DNA of 64,000 bases from Microvirga terrae (GTDB lineage: Bacteria > Pseudomonadota > Alphaproteobacteria > Rhizobiales > Beijerinckiaceae): positions 1,860,001 through 1,924,000 of the forward strand of contig NZ_CP102845.1 in NCBI RefSeq assembly GCF_013307435.2, given 5' to 3'. The number at the start of each line of letters is the position of its first letter. Position 1 is the first letter of the stretch. This document shows, in pieces, positions 9,012 through 19,874 of this stretch. The notes beneath the pieces are model-generated. The model was given only the letters and a program-made list of their open reading frames with translations. It was not told the origin of the DNA and ran no database searches. Both the position numbers and the translations under genes were made by a program.

Positions 9012-10009
9012 GCGAGCGCGAAGCGGTCCCGCCAGGCCGGCTGCGCGCCCGGATAGGGCAGGGCCGTCGCCTCGTAGACGCCTCGTGCGATAGCGCGGCT
9101 CAGGCAGTCGGCAGCGAGCGCCGTCAGCTCGGTGAACTCCGCCGCCTCATCGCCCAGCGGCCTCCGGCCGGTGGCGGCGGCGAAGATCGTGTCGCCGTCG
9201 AACAGGGCATGGGAGAAGCGCAGGCCCCGGGCGAGACCCGCATGGGACGCGACGGCGAGGCGCTTGGCCTGGGCCTTCGTCAGGACGGCGTCGGTGGCGA
9301 CGAGGGCAATGGTGGTGGCCGGCTGCGGGCCGCCCTTCCAGACGAGCCTGCGATGGTCCGGACCGACCCGCGCAGGATGGCCGTGACCGCCGAACTCGCG
9401 ACCTTCCTCCAGGGCGCCGGCCCAGAAATGCGGGCCGTCTCCGATGACCGCCGAGGCGATGCTGTTGACCACCACGAGGGCGCCCACCGTATGGCCCGAG
9501 GAGGTCAGGGCGCTCGCCGAGCCCAGGCCGCCCTTCAGGTTTGCCGTGGTGGCGCCGTAGCCGCCGCCGGCGGTGCCGAGGGCGAAGTCCGGGCCGGCCT
9601 GCCGGGCCGCCTCGTAGCCGAGCTCCCGGTAGGGCGGGTAGCGGCCCCAATCCTTGTCGCCGCCGTTGACGAGATCGAAGATCGACGCCTGGGACACCAG
9701 GGGCACGAGCGCGTCGCGGACCGCGAAGCCGATCCCCTGCTCCCTCAAGCAGGCCTGGACGCCGCTCGACGCATCGAGCCCGAAGGCGGATCCGCCGGAG
9801 AGCACCACGCCATGGATGGCCGGCACCATCTTGTCCGGGTCGAGGAGGTCGGTCTCCCGGGTCGCCGGGGCTCCGCCCATGGCGAAGACCGAGGTGACGG
9901 CCGGCTCGTCGAAGAGCGCGACGGTCACGCCCGAGCCGAGACCGGCGTCCTGGGCGTTGCCGATGCGCAGGCCTGCCACGTCCGTGATGAGATTGCGGCT
10001 TTGTGTCAT
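9008..10009 (-). CDS. P1 family (S58) peptidase / DmpA-like aminopeptidase-amidase
   Basis: The 333-residue protein begins MTQSRNLITDVAGLRIGNAQ and has the hallmark GGSAFGLDA segment and ATTIALVATDAVLTKAQ. In DmpA-type N-terminal nucleophile enzymes the nucleophile is a Ser/Thr exposed by self-cleavage just before the TTI.VVATDA region, so a Thr there is the likely nucleophile. Family members are aminopeptidases, beta-aminopeptidases or nylon-oligomer hydrolases. The later Met (10009) gives the usual family N-terminus. Its neighbour is a DadA-like enzyme, suggesting joint use of amino-acid derivatives. Confidence 0.9.
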   Translation of the reverse strand: MTQSRNLITDVAGLRIGNAQDAGLGSGVTVALFDEPAVTSVFAMGGAPATRETDLLDPDKMVPAIHGVVLSGGSAFGLDASSGVQACLREQGIGFAVRDALVPLVSQASIFDLVNGGDKDWGRYPPYRELGYEAARQAGPDFALGTAGGGYGATTANLKGGLGSASALTSSGHTVGALVVVNSIASAVIGDGPHFWAGALEEGREFGGHGHPARVGPDHRRLVWKGGPQPATTIALVATDAVLTKAQAKRLAVASHAGLARGLRFSHALFDGDTIFAAATGRRPLGDEAAEFTELTALAADCLSRAIARGVYEATALPYPGAQPAWRDRFALA

Positions 10010-10104
10010 GCAGCGAGCAAACCGGAAATCGGCCGCCTTCACAAGCTGGCGAACCGGCGCTTCACCGCCTTTCTCGGGGAGGCGTGACAGGATAGAAGGC
10101 TTCC

Positions 10105-10833
10105 ATGCTCAGTGTTTCCTATCCGGCCGCGGCGCTCGGCGGCCTCATCAGCTTTCTCAGCCCCTGCGTCCTGCCGCTGGTGCCGCCCTACCTGTCGTTC
10201 CTGGCCGGCACCACCTTCGACCGCCTCAGCGCGGGCGACGACCGCGCCGTGCGCCAGCGCGCGGTCCTGGCCGCCCTGCTGTTCGTGGCCGGCTTCTCGA
10301 CCGTCTTCGTGCTGCTGGGCGCGACGGCCTCGGCCCTGGGCCAGGCCATCCGGCAGTATCTCGATGTCCTGAGCACGGTGGCCGGCATCGCCATCATCGT
10401 GATGGGGCTGCATTTCCTTGGGCTGTTCCGCATCGGGCTGTTCTACCGCGAGGCCCGCTTCACCGTCGCCCGGCCGGTGGGCCTGTTGGGCGCCTACGTG
10501 ATGGGCCTCGCCTTCGCGTTCGGCTGGACGCCCTGCATCGGCCCGGTCCTGGCCGCGATCCTCACCGTGGCGGGCTCGGAGGACAGCGTGTCCCGCGGAG
10601 CCTTGCTGCTCGCCGCCTATTCGGCGGGCCTCGGCATCCCCTTCCTGCTCGCCGCCTTCGCCATGAAGCCGTTCGTGGCGCTGTTGAAGCGCATGCGCTC
10701 CCGCTTCGCCCTGGTCGAGAAGGTCATGGGCGTCCTCCTCGTCCTCACCGGCATCGCGTTCCTCACCGGCTGGATCACCACCATGTCGTTCTGGCTCCTG
10801 GAGACGTTCCCGGCATTGGGGCGGCTGGGATAG
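10105..10833 (+). CDS. ccdA: Cytochrome c biogenesis CcdA/DsbD-type transmembrane protein
   Basis: The 242-residue protein has six predicted membrane helices and two conserved cysteines in Pro-Cys motifs, Cys21 (LSPCVLPLVPP) and Cys144 (GWTPCIGPVLA). This is the arrangement of CcdA. It moves reducing power from cytoplasmic thioredoxin across the inner membrane to periplasmic thiol proteins used in cytochrome c maturation. No ccm or resA-like gene lies next to it. Confidence 0.93.
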   Translation: MLSVSYPAAALGGLISFLSPCVLPLVPPYLSFLAGTTFDRLSAGDDRAVRQRAVLAALLFVAGFSTVFVLLGATASALGQAIRQYLDVLSTVAGIAIIVMGLHFLGLFRIGLFYREARFTVARPVGLLGAYVMGLAFAFGWTPCIGPVLAAILTVAGSEDSVSRGALLLAAYSAGLGIPFLLAAFAMKPFVALLKRMRSRFALVEKVMGVLLVLTGIAFLTGWITTMSFWLLETFPALGRLG

Positions 10834-10879
10834 GCCGACCTTCGCGAAGCCCGGCCTCGAACGAGGATTTCGCCCTCGC

Positions 10880-10957
10880 CGTCATCGTTCGGTTCGCGCC
10901 GGTAATCTCGATACTGCGAGGCGCGGTGGGTGTCCGATAGGGATGGCCGGCTCTGAC
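10880..10957. repeat. Degenerate copy of the 90-bp palindromic repeat (family 1)
   Basis: It shows GTCATCGTTCG...GCGCCGGTAATCTCGAT and then GGGATGGCCGGCTCTGACC, i.e. the two arms of the repeat seen more cleanly immediately downstream. Confidence 0.5.
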
Positions 10958-10964
10958 CCCTTCG

Positions 10965-11057
10965 ACGTCATCACCGGGCTTGTCCCGGTGATCTCGATTG
11001 CTTGAAGCGCGGAGCCTCACCGGATCGGGATGGCCGGCACAGGGCCGGCCATGACGT
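10965..11057. repeat. 90-bp double-hairpin repeat, family 1, copy A
   Basis: The first arm (CGTCATCACCGGGCTTGTCC then CGGTGATCTCGATTGC) folds on itself. A spacer follows, then a second arm (GGGATGGCCGGCACAGGG then CCGGCCATGACG). The ends GTCAT and ATGAC are also complementary. Similar copies lie at 11461, 12642 and 56012. Confidence 0.8.
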
Positions 11058-11392
11058 GGCAGGGTCGGGTGACGGGGGAGCGTCGCGCTGCGGTGCGGGT
11101 TCGTGATCTGTGGACTGTCAAAGAGCCAGCACCTGTGGGCCCGCAGCTTGCGCTGCGAGCCTGTCAGGATGATCGAGGGTGGCGCGAGTGGCAGCCCGGC
11201 TCGATGTCTGAGGTGATAAGCGAGAGCCAAGCTGCTCGTCGCGCACGGTTCTTTTCAGGCGGACCAGCTGGACGGAGCCCAAGGTCGGCCTCCTGCGCGC
11301 CCAGGGGTGCGAAGCCTGTCGCAGGACCGTGCCGGCTCCCACACTTGCGACGCCTCGCGAGCGCGCCCCTCGCAGGAACCGATCTGAACAAC
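11058..11392. other. Intergenic stretch without a recognisable gene
   Basis: Within the 911-base gap between ccdA and the DUF1203 gene, this part holds no protein I can name in any frame. It contains GC-rich inverted repeats (for example CCTCGCGAGCGCGCCCCTCGCAGG near 11351-11376) downstream of the SOS-type promoter. A short-lived or non-coding transcript is possible. Confidence 0.5.
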
Positions 11393-11436
11393 GATATAGC
11401 TTAGCTTGCACCTGCTGTCAAGAACAAAGTGAGAAC
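11393..11436 (-). promoter_or_regulatory. LexA (SOS) box overlapping a strong promoter, pointing left
   Basis: GAAC-N7-GAAC at 11422-11436 is exactly the alphaproteobacterial LexA site (GTTC-N7-GTTC on the minus strand). Immediately downstream on the minus strand are TTGACA (11416-11421), a 17-base spacer and TATATC (11393-11398), a near-perfect sigma-70 promoter. This is how SOS genes such as imuA or recA are controlled. No recognisable gene follows on the minus strand before ccdA (about 560 bases). The product could be an RNA, a small protein or a decayed SOS gene. Confidence 0.65.
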
Positions 11437-11460
11437 ACATCGTTGCGCAGACGCTCCCAC

Positions 11461-11549
11461 GGCATCACCGGCCCTGTGCCGGTGATCCAGATCCAGGACG
11501 CGCCGCGCCTCACCGCAGCGGGATGGCCGGGACAAACCCGGCCATGACG
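11461..11549. repeat. 90-bp double-hairpin repeat, family 1, copy B
   Basis: The first arm (GGCATCACCGGCCCTGTGCC then GGTGATCC) and the second arm (GGGATGGCCGGGACAAAC then CCGGCCATGACG) match copy A. A partial second-arm duplicate follows at about 11565-11602 (ATGACCGGAACAGGC then CTGGCCATGACAGG). Confidence 0.8.
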
Positions 11550-11744
11550 GGGAGGGTGGAATGACGGGCTGAGGATGACCGGAACAGGCCTGGCCATGAC
11601 AGGCCCCACCTGCTGAGGAGAGGGTGGCGCGGCGGAAGGGGCGCGGGACAGGGCCGGGCGTGACGGCAAACGACGCGGCACAGGAATCGGGTCGTGGGGA
11701 CAGGCAGGGCTTGGCATTCTAGAGCTCCATCAAGGAGACCATTC

Positions 11745-12212
11745 ATGTCCTTCCGGATCCGCGGCCTCGAGGCCGAGCCTTTCGCCCCCTTGTTCGAGAT
11801 GGCCGATCGCGACCTCGAAGCAATCGGGGCCAAGCGCGTCTATGCGGACGAGCCCGATGCCTTTCCCTGCCGGGTGTCGCTGACGCGGGCTGCCGTCGGC
11901 GAGGAACTGCTGCTGCTCAACCACGCCCATCAGACGATCGCCACGTCGCCTTACCGCGCGGCCGGCCCGATCTTCGTCAGCCGATCCGGCCGACCAGGAA
12001 CCTACCAGGGCGAGTTGGCGCCCATGCTGCGGGACCGGCTCCTGTCCTTGCGGGCCTATGATGAAAACGCCTTCATCGTGGATGCCGAGGTGGCCGAAGG
12101 GGCGGAGGTGCTGCGCGTGATCGAGCGCTTCCTCGCCGCTCCGCAGGTGGCGCATGTCGATGCCCATTTCGCCCGGCGTGGCTGCTTTGCCGCCCGGATC
12201 GAACGGGCCTGA
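11745..12212 (+). CDS. DUF1203 domain-containing protein
   Basis: The 155-residue protein begins MSFRIRGLEAEPFAPLF and contains the conserved CRVSLTRAAVGEELLLLNHAH segment and IFVSR typical of DUF1203 proteins, whose function is unknown. The ATG at 11745 follows a clear AAGGAGA ribosome binding site. It ends one base before the stop of the convergent ACT-domain gene, leaving no room for a terminator between them. Confidence 0.85.
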   Translation: MSFRIRGLEAEPFAPLFEMADRDLEAIGAKRVYADEPDAFPCRVSLTRAAVGEELLLLNHAHQTIATSPYRAAGPIFVSRSGRPGTYQGELAPMLRDRLLSLRAYDENAFIVDAEVAEGAEVLRVIERFLAAPQVAHVDAHFARRGCFAARIERA

Positions 12213-12599
12213 TCAGGTCTCGTGATCGACCGTGTGTCCGGCCTCCCTGAGCGCCGCAACGGCGCCCTGCGCATCCCCGGCCTTCACCAGCACGTAGTCG
12301 GTGCTGAAGGTCGAGGTGGCGAAGATGCCGATGCCGGCCTGGGCCAGGGGGGCGAGAACGGACGCCAGAATACCCGGAACGCTGAAATCGAAACTCTCTC
12401 CGATGCGGAAGCAGCGCCAGCCGACATCGATCTCCGCCCCGGGTGGAGCCTGATCGATCGGGCAGACGAGGGTGGTTTCCTCGGAGGCCTGGACCAGAAG
12501 CGAGAACGATCCCGGCAAGGGGGCTGCCATCGGCGTGCCCGGCGGGAAGCGGCAGACCGCGTAGACGTCCCTGAGCAGGGAGAGATTGAGGGCGGGCAT
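12213..12599 (-). CDS. ACT-domain protein (CASTOR/POLR3B-like ACT)
   Basis: This 128-residue protein carries a tandem small-molecule-binding fold. The N-terminal half (LSLLRDVYAVCRF) is followed by the ACT-like stretch IGESFDFSVPGILASVLAPLAQAGIGIFATSTFSTDYVLV. ACT domains bind amino acids and regulate enzymes, but stand-alone versions like this have no assigned task. It lies next to a branched-chain amino-acid transporter, which is suggestive but not evidence of function. Confidence 0.8.
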   Translation of the reverse strand: MPALNLSLLRDVYAVCRFPPGTPMAAPLPGSFSLLVQASEETTLVCPIDQAPPGAEIDVGWRCFRIGESFDFSVPGILASVLAPLAQAGIGIFATSTFSTDYVLVKAGDAQGAVAALREAGHTVDHET

Positions 12600-12641
12600 C
12601 GTTGCTCCGTTCCTAAGAGGGCGGGCGTATGTTGACCGTTC

Positions 12642-12734
12642 GCGTCATCACCGGCCTTGTGCCGGTGATCCCGAATGCTCGAAGCTCCGTGCTTCATCAG
12701 ATCGGGATAGCCGGGACAAGCCCGGCCATGACGG
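12642..12734. repeat. 90-bp double-hairpin repeat, family 1, copy C
   Basis: The arms GTCATCACCGGCCTTGTG / CCGGTGATCCCGAATGC and GGGATAGCCGGGACAAGC / CCGGCCATGACGG are nearly identical to copies A and B. It lies between the ACT gene and the livK terminator. Confidence 0.85.
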
Positions 12735-12792
12735 TCGGAAAGACACATCCAGTTTTTGATCGTGGCCGGATCTTGAACAAGACTTCCATAAG

Positions 12793-12819
12793 AAAACCCG
12801 CCCTGTCGCCAGGGCGGGT
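12793..12819 (-). terminator. Rho-independent terminator of livK / liv operon
   Basis: Read on the minus strand, ACCCGCCCTG, a GCGA loop and CAGGGCGGGTTTTCT form a strong hairpin with a T-rich tail downstream of livK. Confidence 0.85.
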
Positions 12820-12847
12820 CTGGTCGGTTGGCCATCAGGCCGGTCGA

Positions 12848-13975
12848 TTACATGGCGAGTTCGTTGCCGGTGTAGTCGATCTTGCCGTCGGCGCCTTTCT
12901 TCCAGACGTACATGATGTAGTCCGGACGTGTGATGTCGCCCTTCTTGTCGTAGGAGATGTCGCCGATCACGGTCTTGAAGGGCTTGCCCGACTTCATGAT
13001 GTCGGCGACCTTCTTGCCGTCGGTGCTACCGGCCTGCTTCGCAGCTTCCGCCAGGATCTGGGTGGCTGCATAGCTGTAGAGCGTGTAGGCTTCCGGCTCG
13101 TAGTTCTTGGCCTTGAACTTGGCCACCGCGTCCTTCGCGTTCGGATTCTTGCGCGGATCCGGCGAGAAGGTCATCAGGGTGCCGTCGGCGCCGGGGCCGG
13201 CGATCGACACGAACTCGGCCGACACGATGCCGTCACCCGACATGAGCGGGGCGTTGAGGCCCTGGTCGCGCATCTGGCGGATGATGAGGCCGGCTTCGGT
13301 GTGAAGACCACCGAAGTAGACGACGTCCACGCCGGCCTGCTTCAGCTTCGACACGAGAGCCGAATAATCCTTCTCGCCCGGGTTCACGCCTTCATAGACG
13401 ACTTCCTTCAGGCCCTTCGCGTTCATGGCCTTCTGGGTCTCGTCGGCAAGTCCCTTTCCGTAGGGGGTCTTGTCGTGGATGACCGCGACCTTCTTGCCCT
13501 TGAACTTGTCGGAGAGATAGGCGCCGGCAACGGCGCCCTGCTGGTCGTCGCGACCGCAGGTGCGGAAGGTGTTCCACATGCCGCGCTCGGTGAACTGCGG
13601 GTTGGTCGAGGCCGGGGTGACCTGGACGATGCCGGCTTCCTCGTAGACCTGCGAGGCCGGGATCGAGACGCCGGAGTTGAAGTGGCCGACGACGAACTTC
13701 ACGCCTTCAGCGGCGAACTTGTTCGCCACGGACACGCCCTGCTTGGGGTCGGACACGTCGTCGCCGACGACGATCTGCAGCTTCTGGCCATTGATGCCGC
13801 CGGCTGCGTTGATGTCTTCGACGGCCTGCTCGACGCCGTTCTTCAGCTGGGCGCCGAAAGCCGCGTTCGGGCCGGTGATGGGGCCAGCAACGCCGATCTT
13901 GATCTGGGCGCTGGCAGCGCTGGAGAAGGCGAGGCCAAGACCAAGCGCCACGCCGGTCAACAGCATTTTTTTCAT
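12848..13975 (-). CDS. livK: Branched-chain amino-acid ABC transporter, periplasmic substrate-binding protein
   Basis: The 375-residue protein has a clear signal peptide (MKKMLLTGVALGLGLAFSSAASAQ) and the type I periplasmic binding fold of the Leu/Ile/Val family (IKIGVAGPITGPNAAFG, then INGQKLQIVVGDD and PASTNPQFTERG). The ATG at 13975 follows AGAGGAGTG. It captures branched-chain amino acids or related compounds for the permease encoded upstream on the same strand. A family-2 repeat separates it from DUF6867, so it may be transcribed separately and at a higher level. Confidence 0.95.
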   Translation of the reverse strand: MKKMLLTGVALGLGLAFSSAASAQIKIGVAGPITGPNAAFGAQLKNGVEQAVEDINAAGGINGQKLQIVVGDDVSDPKQGVSVANKFAAEGVKFVVGHFNSGVSIPASQVYEEAGIVQVTPASTNPQFTERGMWNTFRTCGRDDQQGAVAGAYLSDKFKGKKVAVIHDKTPYGKGLADETQKAMNAKGLKEVVYEGVNPGEKDYSALVSKLKQAGVDVVYFGGLHTEAGLIIRQMRDQGLNAPLMSGDGIVSAEFVSIAGPGADGTLMTFSPDPRKNPNAKDAVAKFKAKNYEPEAYTLYSYAATQILAEAAKQAGSTDGKKVADIMKSGKPFKTVIGDISYDKKGDITRPDYIMYVWKKGADGKIDYTGNELAM

Positions 13976-14105
13976 GAGGTCACTCCTCTGGGTGGTTTTA
14001 TAGGCCCCTCTTCCTCGTGGGGCCGGTTTGACGGTAGACCCGTCATCCAAGGTTACATCATGCTGGTTTTTAAGCGGATGTCACCTGGGATTCTTTTGTG
14101 CGGGA

Positions 14106-14219
14106 GCATCGGACCCGAAAGTGGTTTCCACTTTTGGGATCAAACCGATGCCCGCCCTTTTTAAAGCGGCGCATCGTTTGGTGCGGAAAGCCGGGACCAC
14201 CTTTCCGAACGATGCGCTT
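14106..14219. repeat. Hairpin repeat, family 2 (GCATCGGACCC...GATGCGCTTA)
   Basis: CCCGAAAGTGG-TTT-CCACTTTTGGG forms a long hairpin inside GCATCGGA...CCGATGC. A second unit (GCGCATCG...GTGCGGAAAG...CTTTCCGAACGATGCGC) follows. The last bases (TTA at 14218-14220 read in reverse) overlap the stop codon of the DUF6867 gene. Confidence 0.8.
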
Positions 14220-14579
14220 AGCCCTTGGCAGGAGACGCCTTTTCCCGCCAGGAGAACGGGCCGGTCCGCTCATAGAGCCAGCGGTACTGGGTGGTCATCA
14301 TGCGGGCGCGGCGATACTGGAATCCGAGCGCCCCGATGATCAGCAGCACGATGGTGTCGATGGCGTAGTAGTGGATCGACAGCAGCGTCCCCCCGAACAG
14401 GGCGAAGTGGATGAAGCGCACCGCGGCGCCGAGGATGAACAGGTAGAGGATCAGGGTCCAGAAGGGACGCCAGGTGAGGGCGATGGCACGCCCGGTCATC
14501 CAGGCGGCCCAGCCGCCCATGATCACGGTGATGAGAAGGAAGAGCCAGATCGACGGCTCTTCGTACAGGATGCCCTGCA

Positions 14580-14580
<1 letters not shown>
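14218..14580 (-). CDS. DUF6867 family membrane protein linked to the liv transporter
   Basis: The 120-residue protein begins MQGILYEEPSIWLFLLITVI and has about three hydrophobic segments (residues ~11-30, 42-60 and 70-95), ending in a basic tail. It starts within the livF stop codon (TGATG overlap), so translation is coupled. I recall DUF6867 proteins downstream of liv genes in Rhizobiales. A role in the transporter is inferred from position only. Its stop codon is supplied by the end of a dispersed repeat, so the C-terminus may have been altered by insertion. Confidence 0.8.
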
Positions 14581-15349
<769 letters not shown>

Positions 15350-15353
<4 letters not shown>

Positions 15354-16191
15354 GCGCCGACCTCCGCCTCGACCTTCTCGACTTCGTCATCGGCCACGCC
15401 GAGATAGGCGGCGATGACCTTGGGATCGTTCCTGACCTCGGCGGGGGCGCCGTCCGAGATCTTGGTGCCGTAATCGAGCACCACCACGTGGTCCGAGATC
15501 TGCATCACGACCGACATGTCGTGCTCGATCAGGAGGATCGACGTGCCGTTGTCCTTGCGGATCGACAGGAGCAGCTCGTTGAGCTCCAGGGATTCGCGCG
15601 GATTGAGGCCGGCCGCAGGCTCGTCGAGGCAGAGCAGGAGCGGGTCCGTGCACATGGCGCGGGCGATCTCCAGGCGGCGCTGGTCGCCGTAGGGAAGGTC
15701 GCCAGCCGGGTCGTCGGCCCGGTGGATCAGCCGGGCCTTCTCGAGCCAGTACTTGGCCTTCTCGATCGCTTCCTTCTCGGCCTTGCGGTAGCCGCCGATG
15801 CCGAGAACGCCCAGGAACGTGAAGCCCGAGGCGATCATCAGCGGGTTGTGCTGGGCCACCAGCAGGTTCTCCAGCACGGTCATGCCGGAGAACAGGCGGA
15901 TGTTCTGGAAGGTGCGGGCGACCTTGCCCTTCCAGTTGATGTCGTAACCCGGCAGCCGCTCCAGGAGCAGGTGCGAGCCGTCGGGCTTGCGAAGGGCCAC
16001 CATGCCCTCGGACGGCTTGTAGAAGCCGGTGATGCAGTTGAAGACCGTGGTCTTGCCCGCTCCGTTGGGCCCGATGAGGGCGGTGATGTCGCCGCGCCCG
16101 GCCTGGAAGGAGAGGTCGTTGACGGCGACGAGACCGCCGAAGCGCATCGTGAGATGCTGTACGTCGAGGATGGGATCCTGCAGCCAGCGCA

Positions 16192-16192
<1 letters not shown>
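15350..16192 (-). CDS. livG: Branched-chain amino-acid ABC transporter ATP-binding protein
   Basis: The 280-residue protein has Walker A GPNGAGKTTVFN, the LivG-type signature region LPYGDQRRLEIARAM and Walker B LLCLDEPAAGL. It carries the long insert between Walker A and the signature that distinguishes LivG from LivF. The C-terminal tail VADDEVEKVEAEVGA is acidic. It shares one base with livM and overlaps livF by four, showing a tightly coupled operon. Confidence 0.97.
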
Positions 16193-17604
<1,412 letters not shown>

Positions 17605-17619
17605 GGCTCTCAGGGCTCC

Positions 17620-18540
<921 letters not shown>

Positions 18541-18842
18541 GTCCTACCCTTGCCCCTCTGGATCGGGGTCATTCTTGGGAAACACCGCAGGAAAGCACGA
18601 TGCCTGAGCAACGCCAAGCCTGTCGTAAGATGCTGGTGTCTCTAGCAAACGGATTTCCGTTCGACAACGTTCTGTTAAGTTTCCTATCACCACCCATGAT
18701 GGAATAAGCGGCAGGCGGTGTTGCAATACTGGGCAAGTTCCGTTCTGCCTACCGCTTCCAAAGGATAAGGCCAGGGGCCATATGGGCCTGATCAGCCTTG
18801 TGCTCTGCGGAAAAGCGTGGGAGAGGCTTGCTCCGGATCAGA
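18541..18842. other. Divergent promoter region between livH and a flavin reductase gene
   Basis: This 302-base gap must hold the promoters for the liv operon (left) and the flavin reductase (right). It is somewhat AT-richer at 18640-18720. I see no convincing consensus promoter, riboswitch or open frame in it. Confidence 0.5.
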
Positions 18843-19370
18843 ATGTCGAAGTCTCAAGCCACCCCCAATTCAGCCGCCACAGGGGCCGAGAGCCCCGATG
18901 CCATCCTGTTCCGGGAGGGGATGAGCCGCGCCGCCGCGGCCGTTCACGTGGTCACGACCGACGGCGAGGCCGGACGGGCGGGCTTCACGGCAACGGCCGT
19001 CACCCCCGTGACCGACAGCCCGGCTTCGCTGCTGGTATGCGTCAATACGGCGTCCCGATCCGCCCAGGCCCTCCTGGCCAACCGCGCCTTCTGCGTGAAC
19101 ACCCTGGGGGCCGAGGATCTGGCGCTCGCCGACATCTTTGCGGGTCGCACCGGTCTCCAGGGCCAGGATCGCTTCACGGTCGGGGCGTGGGAAAAGCTCG
19201 AGACAGGCTCGCCGGCCCTGACGACGAGCCTCGTGTCGTTCGACTGCCGGATCAGCGACGCCCGGGTGGTGGCCACCCATCACGTCATTATCGGCGAGAT
19301 CGTCGGGATCCGGCTCGGTGAGCGGAAGCCTCCCCTGATCTATCAGGGGCGCCATTACCACAAGCTCTGA
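18843..19370 (+). CDS. Flavin reductase family protein (RutF/HpaC-like)
   Basis: The 175-residue protein has the FMN-binding split-barrel of the flavin reductase family: AAAVHVVTTDGEAGRAGFTATAV, VTDSPASLLVCVN, NRAFCVNTLG and the closing HHVIIGEIVGIR. Such proteins use NAD(P)H to make reduced FMN for a two-component monooxygenase. No monooxygenase partner is adjacent. The ATG at 18843 was taken; a start further upstream is possible but unconserved. Confidence 0.88.
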   Translation: MSKSQATPNSAATGAESPDAILFREGMSRAAAAVHVVTTDGEAGRAGFTATAVTPVTDSPASLLVCVNTASRSAQALLANRAFCVNTLGAEDLALADIFAGRTGLQGQDRFTVGAWEKLETGSPALTTSLVSFDCRISDARVVATHHVIIGEIVGIRLGERKPPLIYQGRHYHKL

Positions 19371-19390
19371 AATCTGTGGACAGAACGGAA

Positions 19391-19464
19391 AGGCCTCCTC
19401 ACCCGCCGTCGCCGGCACATGAGGAGGCCTCCCGGTCCTGAAGGCCAACAGGATAGCCTTCAGG
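19391..19464. other. Two hairpins downstream of the flavin reductase gene
   Basis: AGGCCTCCTCA (19391-19401) pairs with TGAGGAGGCCT (19420-19430). CCTGAAGGC (19437-19445) pairs with GCCTTCAGG (19456-19464). The first may be the terminator of the flavin reductase gene, though it lacks a T run. The second is perfect, with a 10-base loop. Confidence 0.55.
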
Positions 19465-19520
19465 AAGCCCAACGATCGAGGCCGCAGACGGTTTCAGCGG
19501 GGCCGTGGATCGATCCGAGC

Positions 19521-19605
19521 AAAGAAAAAGCCCTTCACGGGGGCGGTGAAGGGCTTTGAGGGTCTCGAAGACCTGGGGGCATTGGCCTTCGTGACAGGTC
19601 AATGC
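19521..19605 (-). ncRNA. Candidate small RNA ending in an intrinsic terminator
   Basis: On the minus strand three stems follow each other: GCATTGACC/GGCCAATGC (19579-19605, one non-pairing position), GGTCT-TCG-AGACC (19561-19573) and AAAGCCCTTCAC/GTGAAGGGCTTT (19528-19556). The last is followed by TTTTTCTTT, a classic terminator. No protein gene on the minus strand lies upstream within 2.8 kb, so the terminator must end some other transcript. I could not identify a promoter or a known RNA family. Confidence 0.45.
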
Positions 19606-19874
19606 CGCAGCGAGCGTTCGGTTCCCCGAACCGGAGCCAAAATTCCGTTCCCGCATCAGGATCGCTCGTGAGAAGCGCGGACGGGCAAGCTCCTCGCCAT
19701 CCCTTGATAGCCTTGCTGTCGGCCTTATGTTGCCGGGTTACGCCGCAGTCTCACGCGTCGAGCCAAGAGGCAGGGGATGTCCGCAAGCCCGACCAGATCA
19801 GTCATTTCCCTGAAAACGGAGACGGCTCGTCGGGTTCGCTCCTCCCTGGCTGGTCGTCCGGAGACCGACGTCCG

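Noticed and set aside
19399..19656. Minus-strand 85-codon frame over the hairpin-rich region
   Set aside because: It spans several strong hairpins and a terminator and has no ribosome binding site. An RNA explanation fits better.
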